A stretch of DNA of 64,000 nucleotides from Thermincola carboxydiphila (GCA_016841045.1 JAENZX010000001.1:143541-207540); one strand, 5' to 3'. Numbered from the stretch's first letter, positions 18,169 to 27,329 are shown. Program-made: numbers and translations. The notes: a model not told the origin generated them from the letters alone.

Positions 18169-18714
18169 TTAGTAATTTGGAGGCAAGTCGTAATTGTTAT
18201 TATGCATTTTCTCTAAAAGTAAAAGTATACTCTTGGCATCTTCACCGGTACAAAAAACTGCACCCACGGCTGTAACCACTACCATACAGGCGTTCGGATC
18301 TTCCTGGGCATCCTGCAATGCTTTAACCCATCCTTTGATCGGCATGAAAACATTATCCATTTTTTGTTGAAATTCTCTTTTTAAATCCGAAATCTTTAAT
18401 CCTTCCAATGGAATCTCGGAAACTTCTCCACGGCTCAGAAGGTACTGATAAAATTTTTTAATTGCTACCAAATGTATGTCTATCGAGCTGTCCTTAAGGC
18501 GTTCGTGCTCTCTTAAAGCGAATAAGTAATTTCGGATATCATCTTGTTTGATATATGCATAGGGCTTACCAACATAATTATGAAACTTACGCACCATGTT
18601 AATACAGAATTTAACTTTTGCCGGTGACATTTTGTAGCAGTTCATTAAATATTGGCTAAACTCTTCCATAATAGACTTCTTTCTCAGACATTCCAATTCA
18701 ATGAGCTTACTCAT
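18169..18714 (-). pseudogene. Tyrosine-recombinase N-domain fused to a crotonase-like fragment
   Basis: 181 residues from the ATG at 18714 behind AAGAAGG. Residues about 15-105 look like the SAM-like core-binding domain of phage-type integrases (EEFSQYLMNCYKMSPAK; VAIKKFYQYLLSRGEV). No catalytic domain with the Arg-His-Arg-Tyr set follows. Instead, residues about 126-165 (VKALQDAQEDPNACMVVVTA, then VGAVFCTGED) read like the start of an enoyl-CoA-hydratase fold. A short unrelated tail follows. I take it as a chimeric relic at the edge of the catabolic island. It is open and has a ribosome site, so a real small protein is not excluded. Confidence 0.6.
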
Positions 18715-18763
18715 ATAATTCACCTTCTTAACAAAAACCCTTAATACGAGGATGCGGAGTTTA

Positions 18764-18812
18764 AACGGACCCTCATCTGTTGCTTATGTAAAGCACGACA
18801 GGTGGGGTCCGC
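18764..18812 (-). terminator. Terminator of the bad operon
   Basis: A long hairpin on the minus strand (GCGGACCC...GGGTCCGT outer stem, with inner CACCTGT/ACAGATG and TGCTT/AAGCA pairing) ends in TTT. It starts just past the BadH-like stop. Confidence 0.7.
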
Positions 18813-18817
18813 CTATT

Positions 18818-19564
18818 TTAACCGAACATTGTCAATCCGCCACTTACGCTTATAGTTTGGCCTGTAATGAAGTTTGATAAATCGGAAGAAAAGAACACTG
18901 CCGCCCCTGCAACCTCTTCAGGCTTAGCAACCCGTTTTAGCGGAATTGCTTTTTCAAAAGCCTGGCGTATTTTTTCCGGCTGTCCCTGGTATAATGGTGT
19001 ATCTGTGGGACCGGGGCAAATACAGTTTACCAGAATGTTGTACCTGGCAACTTCACGGGCGAGTGATTTCGTAAAAGCAATAACTCCTCCCTTAGCACCT
19101 GAATATACCGTTTCTCCGCTACTACCGCCTCTGCCGGCATCACTGGCGATGTTGATAATCTTTCCACTGTTATTCTCCATCATACCGTCCAGTACAGCTC
19201 GTGAGCAGTAGATTACTGATTTATAGTTAATATCTATTACTTTATCCCAGTACTCTACCTGGTTTTTCCAGAAGGGTTCAATGACATCCCAGCCTACGCA
19301 GTTTATTAAAACATCGATGTTTCCCAGAGCTTCCTGGGTTTGCTTAACCATGGCATTTACCGAATCATAATTAGTTACATCTGTGGTAACAGCAGCACAT
19401 TTGCGACCAAGTTTTTCAATTTCTTCACAGGTCGCCTTCAGGGCTGCCTCGTTTAAGTCTGCTGCACCTACGTTGGCACCAAATGAAGCGCACATTAGGG
19501 CGATTGACTTACCAATACCTGAGCCTGCCCCGGTTACAATAACATTTTTACCATCTAAACGCAT
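18818..19564 (-). CDS. badH: 2-hydroxycyclohexanecarboxyl-CoA dehydrogenase-like SDR (BadH-like)
   Basis: 248 residues from the ATG at 19564 behind AAAGGAG; the longer frame to 19645 would overlap the gene upstream. It is a classical short-chain dehydrogenase: TGxxxGIG cofactor loop (VTGAGSGIGKSI), NCVGWD in place of NNAG, catalytic Ser and YxxxK (VYSGAKGG). The blocks IASDAGRGGSSGETVYSG, CPGPTDT and SVSGGLTM follow the BadH pattern of Rhodopseudomonas as I recall it. Reaction: 2-hydroxycyclohexane-1-carboxyl-CoA to the 2-keto form with NAD. It is third in the badI-badK-badH operon, and its order beside BadI supports the call. A generic 3-hydroxyacyl-CoA reductase remains possible. Confidence 0.8.
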   Translation of the reverse strand: MRLDGKNVIVTGAGSGIGKSIALMCASFGANVGAADLNEAALKATCEEIEKLGRKCAAVTTDVTNYDSVNAMVKQTQEALGNIDVLINCVGWDVIEPFWKNQVEYWDKVIDINYKSVIYCSRAVLDGMMENNSGKIINIASDAGRGGSSGETVYSGAKGGVIAFTKSLAREVARYNILVNCICPGPTDTPLYQGQPEKIRQAFEKAIPLKRVAKPEEVAGAAVFFSSDLSNFITGQTISVSGGLTMFG

Positions 19565-19583
19565 TTTGTTTTCCACTCCTTTG

Positions 19584-20375
19584 TTAAATACCTTTGAAGG
19601 CTGCCGGCCTTTTTTCAAGAAAAGCCTGTAAACCTTCTTCAGCATCCTCTGTAATAGACAACTCGCCTAACCCACGAACGTCGTACATTAAACTGGAATC
19701 TCTCTCCAATTCCATAGCAGCGTTTACACACTTTTTGATTTCCGCTACTGCTACCGGTGCCTGCTGAGCCAAATCCTTCGCCAGCTCCATGGCTGATTCC
19801 ATTAAGTTTTCTGTTGTACATATTTCTTCAACCAAACCTAAACTTAAAGCCTCCTGGGCTGAAAGGGCTTTGCCCTCAAGCATTAAACGGAGTGCCTTAG
19901 TTCTGCCAATTGCCCGTACAATTTTTTGGATGCCTCCTGCACCTGGCAGCAGACCAAGGTTTATCTCTGGCAATCCTATGGTAGCTTTTTCGGCTATAAA
20001 CCTAAAGTCACAAAAGAGCGCCAGTTCTGTGCCGCCTCCCATGGAGTGACCGTTAATAACTGCAATGGTCGGCTTAGGCATATCTTCCAGAATAGAATTA
20101 GCATACTGTAGTCTGCGACCATAATCCAACATTTTACCGATATCTTTTGTTTCTGTTATTCCCTTCATCATGGCAATGTCAGCGCCGGCTACAAAAACTT
20201 TTTGCGAACTTGTTATCACTACAACCCTTACTTCCGGATTATTTTTCAGATCCAGAAATGTCGCCACTAGTTCCATTGCCAATTCATTACTCAAGGCATT
20301 GACAGGAGGTCTGTTCATTGTTACTAATGCTATATGATCTTTAATGTCAACAGTTATTAATTCAAATGCTTTCAT
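19584..20375 (-). CDS. badK: Enoyl-CoA hydratase, probably cyclohex-1-enecarboxyl-CoA hydratase
   Basis: 263 residues from the ATG at 20375; the frame open to 20411 has no ribosome site. It is a crotonase fold with both catalytic glutamates: MGGGTELAL and IGLPEINLG. The oxyanion-hole stretch is VAGADIAMM. Hydration of cyclohex-1-enecarboxyl-CoA is assigned from position between BadI- and BadH-like genes; sequence alone supports only enoyl-CoA hydratase. Confidence 0.75.
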   Translation of the reverse strand: MKAFELITVDIKDHIALVTMNRPPVNALSNELAMELVATFLDLKNNPEVRVVVITSSQKVFVAGADIAMMKGITETKDIGKMLDYGRRLQYANSILEDMPKPTIAVINGHSMGGGTELALFCDFRFIAEKATIGLPEINLGLLPGAGGIQKIVRAIGRTKALRLMLEGKALSAQEALSLGLVEEICTTENLMESAMELAKDLAQQAPVAVAEIKKCVNAAMELERDSSLMYDVRGLGELSITEDAEEGLQAFLEKRPAAFKGI

Positions 20376-20431
20376 ATTGGGCCCCCCAATCTCATCAAAA
20401 AACATCCTCATTAAATTGTACCCGACCTTAT

Positions 20432-21232
20432 CTACTTTCTAAATTTACTAAAGTCAACAGGGCGCTTTTCTACAAACGCGTTGCGTCCTTCCATAGCTTC
20501 TTCAGTGTTGTAGAACATAGCCAAAGATCCCATAGCCATTTGGGTTATCCCTTCGATACTTGCGCTGTCTGCATTAAAGGAATATTTAAGCATTTTGAGG
20601 GCTGTAGGGCTTTTCTCCAGTATTTTCTGACACCAGGCATCTGCTTCTTTCATCAGCTCATCATGAGGTACCACTTTATTGACAAGTCCCATTTCTACTG
20701 CTTCCTGAGCCGAAAACTGCTCGCAAAGATACCAGATTTCCCGTGCTTTTTTGTCTCCCACAATTCGAGCTAGGTAGGCACTGCCAAAGCCGGCGTCAAA
20801 ACTGCCAACTTTTGGCCCTGCCTGCCCAAATCTGGCCTGGTCAGAAGCAATTGTTAAATCACATAGAACATGGAGCACATGTCCCCCACCAATGGCATAT
20901 CCATTGACCGCAGCTATAACAGGCTTCGGCATATGACGGATTACCGTATGCAGTCCTTCAACCTGCAGCCCAAGGCCATTTTCCAGACCTCCACCGGTAC
21001 CAGTGTAGCCGCTGCTGTCCCGGTCTTTTTGGTCTCCTCCCACACAAAATGCCTTGTCGCCAGCCCCGGTTAGGAGTACTACACCAATTGAATTGTCATC
21101 CCACGCATCATAAAAAGCATCAATCATTTCCCGAAGTGTTAATGAGCGGAAAGCGTTGTAGGCTTTAGGGCGGTTGATTGTTATTTTGGCAACCCCATTA
21201 TTCTTTTCATAAACAATATCCTGATAATTCAT
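20432..21232 (-). CDS. badI: 2-ketocyclohexanecarboxyl-CoA hydrolase-like ring-cleavage enzyme
   Basis: 266 residues behind AAAGGAGGAG. It belongs to the MenB/BadI branch of crotonases. The two hydratase glutamates are replaced ([26 protein letters not shown]), and the block [12 protein letters not shown] is typical of that branch. [17 protein letters not shown] and PHDEL also match BadI as I recall it. It would hydrolyse the ring of 2-ketocyclohexane-1-carboxyl-CoA to pimeloyl-CoA. MenB (naphthoate synthase) is the main alternative, but no menaquinone genes are near and a BadH-like gene is. It is first in its operon, about 140 bases from a sigma-54 promoter. A decayed second copy lies at 31201-31506. 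Confidence 0.82.
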   Translation of the reverse strand: MNYQDIVYEKNNGVAKITINRPKAYNAFRSLTLREMIDAFYDAWDDNSIGVVLLTGAGDKAFCVGGDQKDRDSSGYTGTGGGLENGLGLQVEGLHTVIRHMPKPVIAAVNGYAIGGGHVLHVLCDLTIASDQARFGQAGPKVGSFDAGFGSAYLARIVGDKKAREIWYLCEQFSAQEAVEMGLVNKVVPHDELMKEADAWCQKILEKSPTALKMLKYSFNADSASIEGITQMAMGSLAMFYNTEEAMEGRNAFVEKRPVDFSKFRK

Positions 21233-21370
21233 TGAAACTCCTCCTTTAGTAAATTCCTAATTTCTCTTCCAATTAATGAACTTAATCTGCTTAATGATAC
21301 TTAACTGCACTTTCCTCCTCTCCTGGGTAGTCTTTTTTCACACTTTTTTGCAGGCCTTTTACAAATGTTA

Positions 21371-21390
21371 ATTGCAAATTTCATGCCAAC
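21371..21390 (-). promoter_or_regulatory. Sigma-54 promoter of badI-badK-badH
   Basis: The minus strand reads TTGGCATGAAATTTGCAAT: GG at -24, GC at -12, exactly 10 bases between. It matches the TGGCAY-N5-TTGCA consensus. Confidence 0.88.
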
Positions 21391-21470
21391 CTGAAGATTG
21401 AGAAAATAGGCCTATAATATGGGAAATACAACAGAATGCAATATTTCAATATGTATCTCTACAATTTCAA

Positions 21471-21486
21471 ATTGCATTTTTGCAAT
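21471..21486. promoter_or_regulatory. Activator-site palindrome 1
   Basis: ATTGCA-TTTT-TGCAAT, perfect arms. It lies about 85 bases upstream of the badI promoter and 165 upstream of the divergent plus-strand promoter, a usual range for sigma-54 enhancer sites. Confidence 0.7.
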
Positions 21487-21524
21487 TTGATGTTTATACA
21501 TATCGACATAAAAACAACTTAAAA

Positions 21525-21540
21525 ATTGCATTTTTGCAAT
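21525..21540. promoter_or_regulatory. Activator-site palindrome 2
   Basis: ATTGCA-TTTT-TGCAAT again, 54 bases centre to centre from copy 1, close to five helical turns. The two copies sit between divergent sigma-54 promoters and could serve both. The rest of the 21233-21745 gap holds no gene. Confidence 0.7.
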
Positions 21541-21648
21541 TTTTTGTGTTGGCATCGTCAATCATCTTGAATGACCTGTGCACTGTTTATGTTATAGCTC
21601 TATATTGTTCTCCCGAAAGCTACAAGAAAATTGACCTTTATCTTTAAG

Positions 21649-21667
21649 TTGGTACAGTTTTTGCAAT
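21649..21667 (+). promoter_or_regulatory. Sigma-54 promoter of the beta-oxidation operon
   Basis: TTGGTACAGTTTTTGCAAT: GG and GC with 10 bases between; the -24 box has TAC for CAC. It lies 80 bases before the acyl-CoA dehydrogenase start. Confidence 0.8.
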
Positions 21668-21745
21668 ATGTTTATTTTCAAGAGTGATTATATTGTGAAG
21701 ATTCCTGGTTGAAAAAGAAACTACCAAAAAAGGAGGGGCAAGAAA

Positions 21746-22903
21746 ATGGGAGAGTTAATTAGCCAAGAAGAAATTTATTTGATTCGTCAGGCAGTTCGGA
21801 ACTTTATAACTAAAGAAGTGGAACCGCTAGCTGCTCAAATGGAAGAAGAGGACCACATTCCCAGACAATTGCTTGATAAAGCGGCTGAAATTGGACTGTT
21901 TGGTCTGAGCAGTCCTCAGGAATACGGGGGCTTGGGTGCTGGAATGTTGGGTAAGGTTCTGATCTCTGAGGAAATAGGCCGGGGACCAAACTGCTTTGCG
22001 ACAACTATTGGATGTCATAATGGGATCGGCAGTGTAGGAATCGTTGAATTCGGTAATGAAGAGCAAAAGCAGCGTTACTTACCTAAAATGGCTGTCGGAA
22101 AATTGATTGGAGCTTTTGCCCTAACCGAAGCCTCAGCAGGGTCAGACCCTTCCGGTTTGAAAACAACAGCTGTCCTAAAAGGTGATAAATACATTCTGAA
22201 TGGCACGAAGTTGTTCGTTACCAACGGGGGTATTGCCGATGTATTCACGGTTATGGCTGTCACCGATAAAAGTAAAGGTTCCAAGGGAATTACCTCTTTT
22301 ATCGTCGAGAAAAATTTCCCTGGTTTTTCAATTGGCAAACTTGAAAAGAAGATGGGGCTGCATGGTAACACCACTACAGAACTAATTTTCGAAGACTGTG
22401 AAGTACCTGTGGAAAATGTCTTGGGAGAACCCGGCCAAGGGTATATTAACGCCCTGAAAGTTTTAGCAAACGGAAGAGCCGGTTTAGCCGCCCGTAATCT
22501 GGGGTCAAGCCAAAAACTTTTGGAGATAAGCACAAAATATGCTCAGCAAAGGGTTCAATTTGGAAAACCCATTTTTGACCAGCAAATCATTCAACATTAC
22601 CTAGCAAATATGGCCATTGAAATCGAGGCTCTGCGAAGTCTGACCTATGATGTTGCCTGCAAAGTGGATAGAGGCGAAAACGTAATAAAAGAGTCTTCCA
22701 TCGTCAAAGTATTTGGCTCAGAAGTTTATGGACGGGTAGCCGACCTTGCTGTCCAGATACATGGAGGAATGGGATACATGCGTGAATGCGAAGTCGAGCG
22801 CTATTACAGGGATGCCAGGATTATGCGAATTTATGAGGGTACATCAGAGATTCAGCGTAATATTATAGCTGCCCAACTCAAAAAGGAATTTCCACTAAAG
22901 TAA
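21746..22903 (+). CDS. Acyl-CoA dehydrogenase
   Basis: 385 residues behind AAGGAGG. It has a standard acyl-CoA dehydrogenase fold: ALTEASAGSDPSGLKT and FVTNGG for FAD and substrate, RVQFGKPIFDQQ, QIHGGMGYMRE and catalytic base Glu364 in RIYEGTSEIQ. This is the short/medium-chain type with the usual glutamate, unlike the second dehydrogenase at 26041. It leads a plus-strand operon with a hydratase and 3-hydroxyacyl-CoA dehydrogenase. A role in pimeloyl-CoA or glutaryl/butyryl-CoA oxidation is inferred from position. Electrons would go to an EtfAB not encoded here. Confidence 0.92.
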   Translation: MGELISQEEIYLIRQAVRNFITKEVEPLAAQMEEEDHIPRQLLDKAAEIGLFGLSSPQEYGGLGAGMLGKVLISEEIGRGPNCFATTIGCHNGIGSVGIVEFGNEEQKQRYLPKMAVGKLIGAFALTEASAGSDPSGLKTTAVLKGDKYILNGTKLFVTNGGIADVFTVMAVTDKSKGSKGITSFIVEKNFPGFSIGKLEKKMGLHGNTTTELIFEDCEVPVENVLGEPGQGYINALKVLANGRAGLAARNLGSSQKLLEISTKYAQQRVQFGKPIFDQQIIQHYLANMAIEIEALRSLTYDVACKVDRGENVIKESSIVKVFGSEVYGRVADLAVQIHGGMGYMRECEVERYYRDARIMRIYEGTSEIQRNIIAAQLKKEFPLK

Positions 22904-22945
22904 TACTTATTGTTTTTGTTACTTTAGTAAAAGGAGGCAATACCA

Positions 22946-23725
22946 ATGACATATAAGACCTTAATTGTCCAAATTGATAAAGGCATTGCGATAATCACTC
23001 TAAACCGGCCTGAAGTGTTAAACGCCTTAAACGACCAGGTTTTTAATGAACTGGCCGCAGCAGCAGATGAACTGGGCCGTGATAGCTCCGTCAGAGTTGT
23101 TATTATTACCGGTGGAGATAAAGTATTTGCTGCCGGGGTGGATATAGGAGAAAGGGTTACGGCCACTGCAGTTGATATGGCTACCAGTATTAAACCGTCT
23201 TCCCGGGCTTTCCAACTAATCGAAAATATTCCCAAACCAGTAATTGCCGCAGTCGCCGGTTATGCTCTGGGAGGCGGATTTGAACTGGCATTGGTGGCCG
23301 ACGTGCGAATTGCTGCTGAAAATGCTATGTTTGGCTTACCCGAAATAAAACTTGGGATTATTCCAGGCGCTGGGGGTACTCAACGTTTGCCCAGGTTAAT
23401 CGGCGCAGGAAAAGCCAAGGAAATGATTTTCAGTGGAGAATTTATTAACGCTGAGGAAGCCTTGAAAATAGGTCTCGTAAATAAAGTAGTTCCCTCGGAT
23501 CAACTATTTATTGAAGCCTTGAAATTTGCTGATTGTCTTACCAAACGTGGGGCTATAGCCTTACGTATGGCCAAGACAGCAATCAATGAGGGTCTACGCA
23601 TGGACCTGGAAGCCGGCTTGGAATATGAGCGGCAGTGTTATAGCGTATTGTATGCCACCGAGGATCAAAAAGAGGGAATGAAAGCCTTCAAAGAGAAACG
23701 GAAGCCACAATTTCAGGGCAAATAA
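22946..23725 (+). CDS. Enoyl-CoA hydratase (crotonase)
   Basis: 259 residues, AAGGAGG ribosome site. Both catalytic glutamates are present (LGGGFELALVAD; FGLPEIKLGIIPGAGGTQRL), with the oxyanion loop FAAGVDIGE. The FELA/GGTQRL form is that of crotonase from butyrate-type beta-oxidation. It follows the dehydrogenase after 42 bases and would hydrate 2-enoyl-CoA in the lower pathway. Confidence 0.9.
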   Translation: MTYKTLIVQIDKGIAIITLNRPEVLNALNDQVFNELAAAADELGRDSSVRVVIITGGDKVFAAGVDIGERVTATAVDMATSIKPSSRAFQLIENIPKPVIAAVAGYALGGGFELALVADVRIAAENAMFGLPEIKLGIIPGAGGTQRLPRLIGAGKAKEMIFSGEFINAEEALKIGLVNKVVPSDQLFIEALKFADCLTKRGAIALRMAKTAINEGLRMDLEAGLEYERQCYSVLYATEDQKEGMKAFKEKRKPQFQGK

Positions 23726-23769
23726 GCATTCAGGCCCTTAGGTATAAAAATACGAAACGGGAGGTTAGA

Positions 23770-24639
23770 ATGTTGAAAATAGATGACATTAAAAAAATTT
23801 GTGTTATAGGTGCAGGGAATATGGGTCACCAAATTTCTGTCTGTGCTGCACTGGCCGGATTCAATGTCACCTGCAACGACATAAGTCAGAATATGTTAGA
23901 TAATGCCAAAGATTTTGCCCAGACTTACCTGAAAGAAAGAGTTGCAAAAGGGAAACTAACTGAGGAGCAGGCAAATCTGGCCCTGGCGAGGTTAACTTTT
24001 ACTCAGGATCTGGAACAGGCTACCGGTGGTGCGGATTTTGTCATTGAAGCAGCAGTCGAAAACTTAGACATAAAACGTAAACTTTTTTCTGACCTGGACC
24101 GTATTGCTCCCCCCCATGCCATATTAACTACCAACAGTTCTTACATTGTCAGTTCAAGGATAGCTGATGCTACCAAACGTCCGGAAAAAGTATGCAATAT
24201 GCATTTTTTCAATCCCGCCCTCGTTATGAAATTAGTCGAAGTAGTTCAGAACCCTCATACTTCCGAAGAAACTATACAGTTGGCCATGGACCTTTGTCAA
24301 AAACTAGGTAAGATCGGAGTCAGGTTGAAAAAGGAAATTTACGGCTTTGTAGTTAACCGGGTCTTAACTGCCATTAAGAACGAAGCTCTGTTTTTAGCAG
24401 ACGCAGGGATTGCTACACCGGAAGAAATTGATACAGCTATTGTGAATGCCCTTGGCCATCCCATGGGTCCCTTCAAACTTATGGATCTGACCGGTATAGA
24501 TCTCGCATATCAAATCTGCATGGAAAGATATAAAGAAAGTCTAGACCCTAAAGACAAACCTTCCCCTTTATTGGTAGAAAAGTACGTCAAACAAGAATTT
24601 GGCAAAAAAACCAACAAAGGCTGGTACTCTTACGCTTAA
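23770..24639 (+). CDS. 3-hydroxyacyl-CoA dehydrogenase
   Basis: 289 residues, GGGAGG ribosome site. The NAD Rossmann motif is IGAGNMGHQISVCAA, the catalytic region NMHFFNPALVMKLVEVV, and the C-terminal domain has GFVVNRVLTAIKNEA and HPMGPFKLMDLTGID. The length and plan are those of Hbd/PaaH. It ends the plus-strand operon and is followed by a bidirectional terminator. Confidence 0.93.
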   Translation: MLKIDDIKKICVIGAGNMGHQISVCAALAGFNVTCNDISQNMLDNAKDFAQTYLKERVAKGKLTEEQANLALARLTFTQDLEQATGGADFVIEAAVENLDIKRKLFSDLDRIAPPHAILTTNSSYIVSSRIADATKRPEKVCNMHFFNPALVMKLVEVVQNPHTSEETIQLAMDLCQKLGKIGVRLKKEIYGFVVNRVLTAIKNEALFLADAGIATPEEIDTAIVNALGHPMGPFKLMDLTGIDLAYQICMERYKESLDPKDKPSPLLVEKYVKQEFGKKTNKGWYSYA

Positions 24640-24695
24640 TAAATTCTTACTGACACAAATGAGGTCGAGTTTAATAATCGAGGTCAATTAATAAC

Positions 24696-24724
24696 CATAA
24701 AAGCTGCCAGCATGGCAGCTTTTA
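24696..24724. terminator. Bidirectional terminator between convergent operons
   Basis: Perfect stem AAAAGCTGCC / GGCAGCTTTT with loop AGCAT; T tracts serve on both strands. It separates the plus-strand beta-oxidation operon from the minus-strand thiolase. Confidence 0.85.
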
Positions 24725-24761
24725 TATTGCCGAGTACTATGCCCTTACAGGGCTAAAGTAA

Positions 24762-24786
24762 GGGGGCGTCCATATTGAACCGCCCC
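24762..24786 (-). terminator. Second hairpin past the thiolase gene
   Basis: GGGGCG / CGCCCC stem 20 bases past the thiolase stop, without a good T tract; weak support. Confidence 0.35.
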
Positions 24787-24805
24787 ATAAACTATACCTA
24801 ACGAG

Positions 24806-25996
24806 TTAAGGTAACATTTCTATGATTGTGGCCATTCCCTGCCCGCCGCCTATACAAAGGGTCGCCATTGCATAGCGGGCTTTACGCCGTCGCGCTTCAT
24901 ACAGTAAGGTAGTCATCAGGCGTGCTCCTGTTGCTCCGACAGGATGGCCTAAAGAAATAGCGCCACCATTGACATTTACTTTATTTATATCCAGCCCCAA
25001 TTCACGTATAACAGCCAGGGACTGAGAGGCGAAGGCTTCATTTAATTCAATTAAATCAATATCACTCAATGTCAGGTTAGCTCTTTTTAAAGCTTTGCGT
25101 ACTGCCGGGACAGGGCCAATCCCCATTATTTGCGGAGGCACCCCAACTACCGCATCAGTAACTATACGGGCCATAGGCTTTACGGAAAGTTCCTTTGCCT
25201 TTTCGGCAGACATCAGAACTACGACCGATGCTGCATCGTTACGGCCACAAGAGTTACCGGCAGTCACAGTACCATCTTTTTTAAAGGATGGTTTCAAGGC
25301 AGCTAACTTCTCCATACTGGTATCCCGTGGTTGTTCGTCAGTATCAAAAATAATTGTTGCTTTACGAGTTTTTACCTCTACAGGTACAATTTCATCTTTA
25401 AATTTTCCCTCGGCAAAGGCCTTTGCATAACGCTGTTGGCTCTGTAAAGCAAAAGCATCCTGGTCTTTACGGGAAATTTCAAACTGTTCGGCTACGTTTT
25501 CCGCAGTATCTCCCATTGAGATGACTCCATAGATTGATTGGGGTTGGCCGCCAGGACCTGCTTCAGTTAAGGAATCTATTAATACTGCGTCACCTGCGCC
25601 ATACCCAAAACGTGCATTTCTCAGGTAATAAGGAGCCCTGCTAAGGCTTTCCGCCCCGCCGGCTACCACTACATCTGCCCGCCCGGTTTGGATTTCCTGG
25701 GTGCCGTTGCTGATAGCCTGCAGACCGGCAGCACATTGCCTGTGTACCGTGAAAGCCGCAGCCTCCTCAGAGATCCCAGCCAAAAGTGATGATACCCTGG
25801 CAATATTGGCCGACTCGGTGGTCTGACGTGACCAGCCCATAATAACTTCATCCACTACGTCGGGACTTACTCCTGCTCTATTAACCGCTTCTTTAATTGC
25901 CAACGCGCCCAATTCATAGGGAGGAATATCTTTAAGAGTACCGCCTATAGTTCCTATAGGTGTCCTAGCGGCACTTACAATTACTACCTCATTCAT
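24806..25996 (-). CDS. Acetyl-CoA acetyltransferase (thiolase)
   Basis: 396 residues. The nucleophile is Cys88 in [13 protein letters not shown], a variant of the usual VNKxCxSG. The C-terminal catalytic blocks are [13 protein letters not shown] and [20 protein letters not shown] and NEAFASQSL also fit. It follows the AliB-like gene after 44 bases and shares its sigma-54 promoter. It would cleave 3-ketoacyl-CoA made in the ring-cleavage or lower pathway. Confidence 0.92.
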   Translation of the reverse strand: MNEVVIVSAARTPIGTIGGTLKDIPPYELGALAIKEAVNRAGVSPDVVDEVIMGWSRQTTESANIARVSSLLAGISEEAAAFTVHRQCAAGLQAISNGTQEIQTGRADVVVAGGAESLSRAPYYLRNARFGYGAGDAVLIDSLTEAGPGGQPQSIYGVISMGDTAENVAEQFEISRKDQDAFALQSQQRYAKAFAEGKFKDEIVPVEVKTRKATIIFDTDEQPRDTSMEKLAALKPSFKKDGTVTAGNSCGRNDAASVVVLMSAEKAKELSVKPMARIVTDAVVGVPPQIMGIGPVPAVRKALKRANLTLSDIDLIELNEAFASQSLAVIRELGLDINKVNVNGGAISLGHPVGATGARLMTTLLYEARRRKARYAMATLCIGGGQGMATIIEMLP

Positions 25997-26040
25997 TTCA
26001 TCTACCCCTTTTATAATTATTTTAACAGCATGAATCTCAA

Positions 26041-27189
26041 TTAAAAGGATACGAATTCCCGTCCAAACAACTCCCTACCGATAATCATTTTTTGGACCTG
26101 CATGGTGCCATCGCCAATTTGTAGGCCAATTACATCTCTAAGCCGCTGCTCAACCGGAAAATCAGTGGTATATCCGTAATGTCCGTGTAACAGCAGACAA
26201 TTGTGAATAGCGGCAGCTGCCGTCTCGGGGCCCAGCCACTTGCACATAGCTGCCTCCTTGGTGTGCGGTAATCCATTATCTCTAAGCCAGAGAGTACGGT
26301 AGCACAGCCAACGAATTATGTCAATTTTGGATATCCACTCCACAATCGGAAACGAGATACCTTGGTTCTGTGACAATGGCTTACCAAAGGCCTTTCGTTC
26401 CTTGACATAGTCAATAGTTTCATTGAGGGTTTGCTGAGCAGTTCCAACACACATTAGTCCAATTAGTGCCCGGCTGTAGTCAAAGCCTTGCATTACTTGA
26501 ATAAAACCGGTATCTTCATTACCAATTAGATTTTCGGCAGGAATCTCTACATCTTCCATAAACAGAGAGCCCCGTACAATAGCTTTTTCACCCATATCAT
26601 CATAAGGGAACCGGGAAATTCCAGGTAAATCCATTGGAACTAAAAATGCACTAATACCCTTCGCTCCCGCTGCGCTAGTTCTAGCAAAAACCACTGCCGC
26701 GTCGGAAGCCAATAATAAGCTGATTGACGACTTTTCACCATTTAAAATATATTTATCACCCTTGCGGACAGCCTTTGCTTTAAGAGCAGCCGCATCTGAG
26801 CCACAGTGCGGCTCGGTTAGGGCAATACTTAAGATTTTTTCACCTTCTGCCATCGGTCCCATCCATGTCCGCTTGACACTCTCCGTTGCAAACCTGTCCA
26901 AAATATCTCCTATCAAACATGTAAGAAGCACACCATAGCCACAGCTAAAATCACCCCGGGCCACTTCCTCTGCCATAAGACCAGCTGTTACACAATCGGT
27001 GGCTTGACCACCGTACTCTTGGGAAACGCGTAACCCCAGCAAGCCCAACTCTGCCATCTTCTGCCATTGTTCTCTGGGAAATTGTTCATTTTCATCCCAA
27101 TATCTGTACTTGGGTAACAATTCCTTAGTGGCAAATTTACGCACAGTTGCAACCATTGATTCTTGAACATCGGTAAGTTTAAACTCCAT
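26041..27189 (-). CDS. Acyl-CoA dehydrogenase, candidate cyclohexanecarboxyl-CoA dehydrogenase (AliB-like)
   Basis: 382 residues of the acyl-CoA dehydrogenase fold: ALTEPHCGSDAAALKAK, ERKAFGKPLSQNQ, LLHGHYGYTTDFPVEQRLRD. At the place of the usual base (YEGT) it has GDGT, so Asp360 replaces glutamate. The motif KSSISLLLASD also departs from the common W/FITN/S form. These differences fit a dehydrogenase for an unusual, perhaps cyclic, acyl group. Assignment as AliB comes from the badHIK context and is inference. It has its own sigma-54 promoter 63 bases upstream and leads the thiolase gene. Confidence 0.75.
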   Translation of the reverse strand: MEFKLTDVQESMVATVRKFATKELLPKYRYWDENEQFPREQWQKMAELGLLGLRVSQEYGGQATDCVTAGLMAEEVARGDFSCGYGVLLTCLIGDILDRFATESVKRTWMGPMAEGEKILSIALTEPHCGSDAAALKAKAVRKGDKYILNGEKSSISLLLASDAAVVFARTSAAGAKGISAFLVPMDLPGISRFPYDDMGEKAIVRGSLFMEDVEIPAENLIGNEDTGFIQVMQGFDYSRALIGLMCVGTAQQTLNETIDYVKERKAFGKPLSQNQGISFPIVEWISKIDIIRWLCYRTLWLRDNGLPHTKEAAMCKWLGPETAAAAIHNCLLLHGHYGYTTDFPVEQRLRDVIGLQIGDGTMQVQKMIIGRELFGREFVSF

Positions 27190-27250
27190 TATTATTCCTC
27201 CTTCAAATTTAAAATTATTTAATTATCAGAAAATCTCTTTCTAAAATACA

Positions 27251-27270
27251 AATGCAAATTTAATGCCAAT
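27251..27270 (-). promoter_or_regulatory. Sigma-54 promoter of the AliB-like/thiolase operon
   Basis: Minus strand ATTGGCATTAAATTTGCAT: GG-N10-GC with consensus -24 TGGCA and -12 TTGCA. Confidence 0.88.
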
Positions 27271-27329
27271 TACCCTTTAAAAATAGTTAAAAATAAAATT
27301 TCTGCATTAAACATATGAAGTCAAGCAAA

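Noticed and set aside
20432-21232. MenB naphthoate synthase
   Set aside because: Sequence alone permits it, but BadH- and BadK-like genes share the operon and no menaquinone genes are near; kept as an alternative.
22075-22533. Minus-strand frame of 152 codons inside the acyl-CoA dehydrogenase gene
   Set aside because: It is the shadow of a well-conserved gene, without ribosome site or homology. Other long antisense frames (for example 14576-14971 and 43118-43513) were dropped for the same reason.
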